In this document: piece by piece, positions 23,184 to 26,089 of the stretch
Layout: each line of letters starts with the position of its first letter
How positions within the stretch are numbered: position 1 is the first letter of the stretch
Source: an uncultured Flavobacteriales bacterium
GTDB taxonomy: Bacteria > Bacteroidota > Bacteroidia > Flavobacteriales > Crocinitomicaceae
Length of the DNA: 26,089 nt
Direction of reading: 5' to 3'
NCBI GenBank assembly: GCA_946479985.1
Contig: CAMLIF010000051.1
Coordinates: 1 to 26,089, forward strand
Translations under genes and position numbers: made by a program
The notes under the pieces: generated by a model
Told to the model about the DNA's origin: nothing
Seen by the model: only the letters and a program-made list of their open reading frames with translations
Database searches by the model: none

Positions 23184-25616
23184 TCAAAAGTCGAACCCTC
23201 CTCCACTTCCGCCGGAAGCTGACTTAGACTTGTCTAGGTCTACCTTCCCGAAGCGATAACGGATACTTAGGTAAACTCGACGGGTCAGCCATTTGAATTC
23301 AACATCTTGTTGAGCAAGTGGCTGATCCACATAAAATCTGAATCCCTGGGTATTGAAAACATCCGTTATCCGCAATCCTACTCCCCACTTTCCATCCATG
23401 AACGTTTTATCTGCAGATAAATCAAAACTTCCTCGCGGACGCATAATTCCGGACGGAGTTACAGATGGCATACTAATTCTTCCATTCGCCTGTAAAATCA
23501 ACGTTTTATTCATTAATTCTACTGTTGTGCTTCCTTTGAAAGACAACACAAAACCTTCTCTGTTGTAATTGGCAGATGAAGTACCGGATTGATCACTGTA
23601 CTTAATGTAGTTCCCGTTTGCCGAAACCATCATTCTCCATTTTGGAATTGGACGGTATTGTAGCACTAATTCTCCACCGGTTGAAACCGATTTATCAATA
23701 TTCGCCTGAGTTCCGGCAGATGTGCCATCCGGATAGAATTCCTTTACACGACTGATCACATCTTTCGAAAAACGCTGGTAAGCAGCAATTGTATAGGTAA
23801 ATTTCCCTTGTGATTTCTCGAATCCCAAATCAATGGAATGAATATACTCCGGAGTTAGGGTTGGATTTCCTTTTCGCAGGTTGAAAGGATCTGCATAACT
23901 GGTGAATGGATTCAAACTTTCCGAACTTGGTCTGTTAATACGTTTGCTGTATCCGATTGAGAATTCTTTTCCTTCTTTTATTTGATAACGCGCGTGTGCC
24001 GAAGGGAATACATTGAAATACTTATTCAGAAAATTCTGCCCGGTTGAAAGAAGACGTGGTTCCTGGAAACTTTGTTCCAATCGGATCCCCGCCTGGTAAC
24101 TAATTTTTTTATAAGAACTTGCCGCAATTCCATAGGCAGAATAAATGCGTTCGGTGTATTGATATTGAAAGTATCCCAAACTATCGAAGGTAAAATCTCC
24201 GGTATCATTTGTTGTGTACATATTCGAATTAACGGACATTTGACGGTGAATAAGTTTTAAACCGCTTTCAGTGCGTATATTCTTGTTCAGGTAACGAACA
24301 ATGTCCATGCTTGCTGTTGTGAACTGAGAGCGCTCTGTAGATGTCAGGGTTTGACGATAAGAGCTGTCATTGGGGAAAGAGAACAACTGAGAATAGTCGC
24401 CTACGTTTTCAATTTCAGCAAAAGACTGGTAGACATTCCAATCGATAGTTCCTTTAGATTTTTTAAAATCATGATGAAGCCCGACAGAACCATCCAGATT
24501 GTTGTTATTTGTGGGATCGGACGACAATCTTGTCCAGAATTCGGTTGTATCCTCAAAATCAGTATATCGGATATTGTATTGATCACCAGTTCTTTCACGC
24601 AAACCGGTGTTCCCGGAAAGATTCCATGAAAGCGTATTTCGATCATTCAAATAGAGGTCCATTCCTATTTTCGCTGTATGCGTATTGTTAAGATCGGTTC
24701 CGAACCTATTCTGATTCAAATAATAATTGCTGTCGTTCTGCTGCTGTGTAAGTGTTGAATAGTTGTTTCTATAGCCTTCTCTGTAATCAAAAGCGTAACT
24801 CCCGTACAGGTTTATTTTAGTGTTTCTCAAACTCATCCCGGCAGAAGCGTTATAGGCATTTCCGGTTGCTCCTGAGAATTGAAAATTTCCGTTTAAACCG
24901 CGCTTTACGTTCTTTTTCAAAATGATATTGATGATTCCCGAAGTTCCGTCCGGATCATATTTGGCAGAAGGATTGGTTACAATTTCAATACGTTCAATAG
25001 AACCCGCCGGAAGCCCGTCCAGCAAGCTTTTACTGCTTCCACCGGCCAGATTACTGGGCCTGCCGTCAATCAGTATTGTTACATTGCCATCACCTCTTAG
25101 TGAAACTTTGCCATCCTGATCAATTTCAACAGAAGGAATATTGTTCAGGACATCATTTGCACTTCCGCCGGTTACAGAAATGTCTTCACCAACATTGTAT
25201 GTCTTTTTGTCGATTCCAGTCGTTAGCGGGTTTCTATCAGCAGTAATCACTACCTCTCCGATTTGCCCGGCCGTGGTAACTAAAGCAATCTTCCCCAATT
25301 TCCGCAAAGGTTTTTGAGCAAGAATATCAACATTATTTATATACTTCGTTTTGTACTCATCTGAAAAGACACGAACATAATAAGAACCGAAAGGAACATC
25401 TTCGAGTACGAACTCGCCTTTTTCATTGGTATAAATAGAAGCTACAGAACTTGAATCCTTTACCTTATGAATGCTTACAAGAGCCAGTTCAATTGGGGTG
25501 ATCAGCGTTGAATCAAGAACAACCCCGTCAACAGAACCTGTTTTTACCTGGGCAGTCGAATAAAAAGTAAACGAAAAGAAGCTAAATGCTATTAAAAGCT
25601 TGTGTGTTAAGTTCAT
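23184..25616 (-). CDS. Outer-membrane beta-barrel protein, TonB-dependent-receptor-like
   Basis: The product is 810 aa. A signal peptide (MNLTHKLLIAFSFFSFTFYS) is followed by a carboxypeptidase-regulatory-like domain (about 28-115; SVDGVVLDS, YTNEKGEFVLEDVPFGSYYV), then a plug domain (about 120-235: GEVVITADRN, VLNNIPSVEIDQDGKVSLRG, ILIDGRPS, IERIEIVTNPSAKYDPDGTS, IINIILKK), then a beta-barrel of alternating aromatic strands to the end (ITDVFNTQGFRFYV, YLSIRYRFGK). The tail is Gly/Ser-rich (SASGGSGGGFDF). This matches the 'outer membrane beta-barrel family' (OMP_b-brl_3) type found across Bacteroidota rather than a SusC, since no SusD gene is adjacent. The substrate is unknown. A MarR-type gene is 36 nt upstream. 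Confidence 0.92.
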   Translation of the reverse strand: MNLTHKLLIAFSFFSFTFYSTAQVKTGSVDGVVLDSTLITPIELALVSIHKVKDSSSVASIYTNEKGEFVLEDVPFGSYYVRVFSDEYKTKYINNVDILAQKPLRKLGKIALVTTAGQIGEVVITADRNPLTTGIDKKTYNVGEDISVTGGSANDVLNNIPSVEIDQDGKVSLRGDGNVTILIDGRPSNLAGGSSKSLLDGLPAGSIERIEIVTNPSAKYDPDGTSGIINIILKKNVKRGLNGNFQFSGATGNAYNASAGMSLRNTKINLYGSYAFDYREGYRNNYSTLTQQQNDSNYYLNQNRFGTDLNNTHTAKIGMDLYLNDRNTLSWNLSGNTGLRERTGDQYNIRYTDFEDTTEFWTRLSSDPTNNNNLDGSVGLHHDFKKSKGTIDWNVYQSFAEIENVGDYSQLFSFPNDSSYRQTLTSTERSQFTTASMDIVRYLNKNIRTESGLKLIHRQMSVNSNMYTTNDTGDFTFDSLGYFQYQYTERIYSAYGIAASSYKKISYQAGIRLEQSFQEPRLLSTGQNFLNKYFNVFPSAHARYQIKEGKEFSIGYSKRINRPSSESLNPFTSYADPFNLRKGNPTLTPEYIHSIDLGFEKSQGKFTYTIAAYQRFSKDVISRVKEFYPDGTSAGTQANIDKSVSTGGELVLQYRPIPKWRMMVSANGNYIKYSDQSGTSSANYNREGFVLSFKGSTTVELMNKTLILQANGRISMPSVTPSGIMRPRGSFDLSADKTFMDGKWGVGLRITDVFNTQGFRFYVDQPLAQQDVEFKWLTRRVYLSIRYRFGKVDLDKSKSASGGSGGGFDF

Positions 25617-25652
25617 GTAAGAGAAAAGGAGTGATCAGTTTCCCGGATTGAA

Positions 25653-26089
25653 TTATCCGCGTAACTTATCGAGTAAATTGCTTAATTGCTCGGCTTCATC
25701 GGCAGAAAGATTGCCTGAGAAATCTAATGGTCTTTCATTGTCGATTTCATGATCGATCTTGCTCAGCAAGTCAAGTCCGTCTTCACTGATCTCAACATAA
25801 AGAACTCTTCTGTCTTTGTCACAGCGCATGCGGTTGATCAATTTCTTATCGATCAGTTTATCCATTAAGCGCGTTGTATTGGGCGACTTTTCAATCATGC
25901 GGTCTTTCACAGTATTCACACTGATTGCTGTTTTTGCGCCTCTGAGAATACGAAGAATATTGAATTGTGCCATTGACAAATCATACTTCGACATAAACCC
26001 GTTTTGAATATTACCAACGTAATTAGACGTAAAACGCAAATTAATGATCGCTTTTTGAAAAGGTGTTTTAAAAGTTGAGTTGATGATTT
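25653..26089 (-). CDS. MarR-family transcriptional regulator, 5' end beyond right edge
   Basis: The frame is open to the right edge without a convincing start: the first internal candidate is a TTG at 26039, and upstream codons (FKTPFQKAIINLRFTSNYVG) look like the normal N-terminal helix of this family. So the gene is partial. Visible are the dimerisation helix, the winged-helix part (MAQFNILRILRGAKTAISVN, IEKSPNTTRLMDKLIDKKLI) and the wing with conserved DKDRR (CDKDRRVLYVEISEDGLDLL). Such regulators bind palindromic operators and often respond to small molecules or redox state. It ends 36 nt upstream of the outer-membrane barrel gene, so both probably belong to one operon with autoregulation (inferred). 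Confidence 0.9.
   Translation of the reverse strand, partial: IINSTFKTPFQKAIINLRFTSNYVGNIQNGFMSKYDLSMAQFNILRILRGAKTAISVNTVKDRMIEKSPNTTRLMDKLIDKKLINRMRCDKDRRVLYVEISEDGLDLLSKIDHEIDNERPLDFSGNLSADEAEQLSNLLDKLRG

Overview
The window looks like chromosomal DNA from an AT-rich member of the Bacteroidota, probably Flavobacteriales. A Crocinitomicaceae/Fluviicola-like origin is a guess from overall style. The evidence is: (1) promoters of the Bacteroidota type, TTG then about 18-20 nt then TAnnTTTG, in front of several genes; (2) a very large cell-surface protein with the repeated 'PYCxGxxIPxLxTTSxNxIxGTWSPAxxNT' module and an SprB-type repeat, typical of type IX secretion substrates; (3) an outer-membrane beta-barrel protein of the TonB-receptor-like class with a carboxypeptidase-regulatory-like N-domain; (4) many small secreted repeat proteins (YwqK/MORN-like and WG-like). 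Nothing indicates a phage, plasmid or insertion sequence. Most genes are housekeeping or envelope genes.

Layout. 1-5757 (minus): the first 1919 codons of a giant surface protein, cut by the left edge. 6099-10016 (minus): a compact run of four genes, a CapD/FlaA1-like nucleotide-sugar dehydratase, an acyl-CoA thioesterase, a secreted YwqK-like repeat protein and a 55-aa membrane protein, behind one clear promoter at 10060-10089. 10131-11000 (minus): a FemAB/GNAT-like acyltransferase, divergent from a CYTH triphosphatase-fold gene at 11107-11574 (plus). 11626-11929: an unusual array of about 14 units of 21 bp in the convergent gap between the CYTH gene and a Dph6-like PP-loop ATPase. 11923-14444 (minus): the ATPase coupled by ATGA overlap to a secreted WG-like protein. 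14518-16001 (minus): rhomboid protease coupled by ATGA overlap to a class IV aminotransferase. 16046-17626 (plus): lipoprotein L,D-transpeptidase. 17714-18354 (plus): a secreted protein of unknown function whose two reading frames meet at an A AAA AAG slippery heptamer. 18461-20038 (plus): rpe, a DinB-like helical protein and a GNAT acetyltransferase, nearly gapless, meeting a second YwqK-like gene tail to tail. 20907-21007 (plus): the small SRP RNA. 21303-22811 (minus): an SF2 helicase with its own promoter and a strong terminator. 23058-23183 (plus): a 41-aa basic protein. 23184-25616 (minus): the outer-membrane beta-barrel protein behind a MarR regulator whose 5' end is beyond the right edge.

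How the genes may work together. The dehydratase and FemAB-like enzyme suggest cell-surface polysaccharide work, and the L,D-transpeptidase suggests peptidoglycan cross-linking. The MarR gene sits 36 nt upstream of the outer-membrane protein and may control it. Most remaining neighbours look like ordinary chromosome without one shared pathway. The two observations most worth a second look are the 21-bp phased array and the in-frame slippery heptamer.
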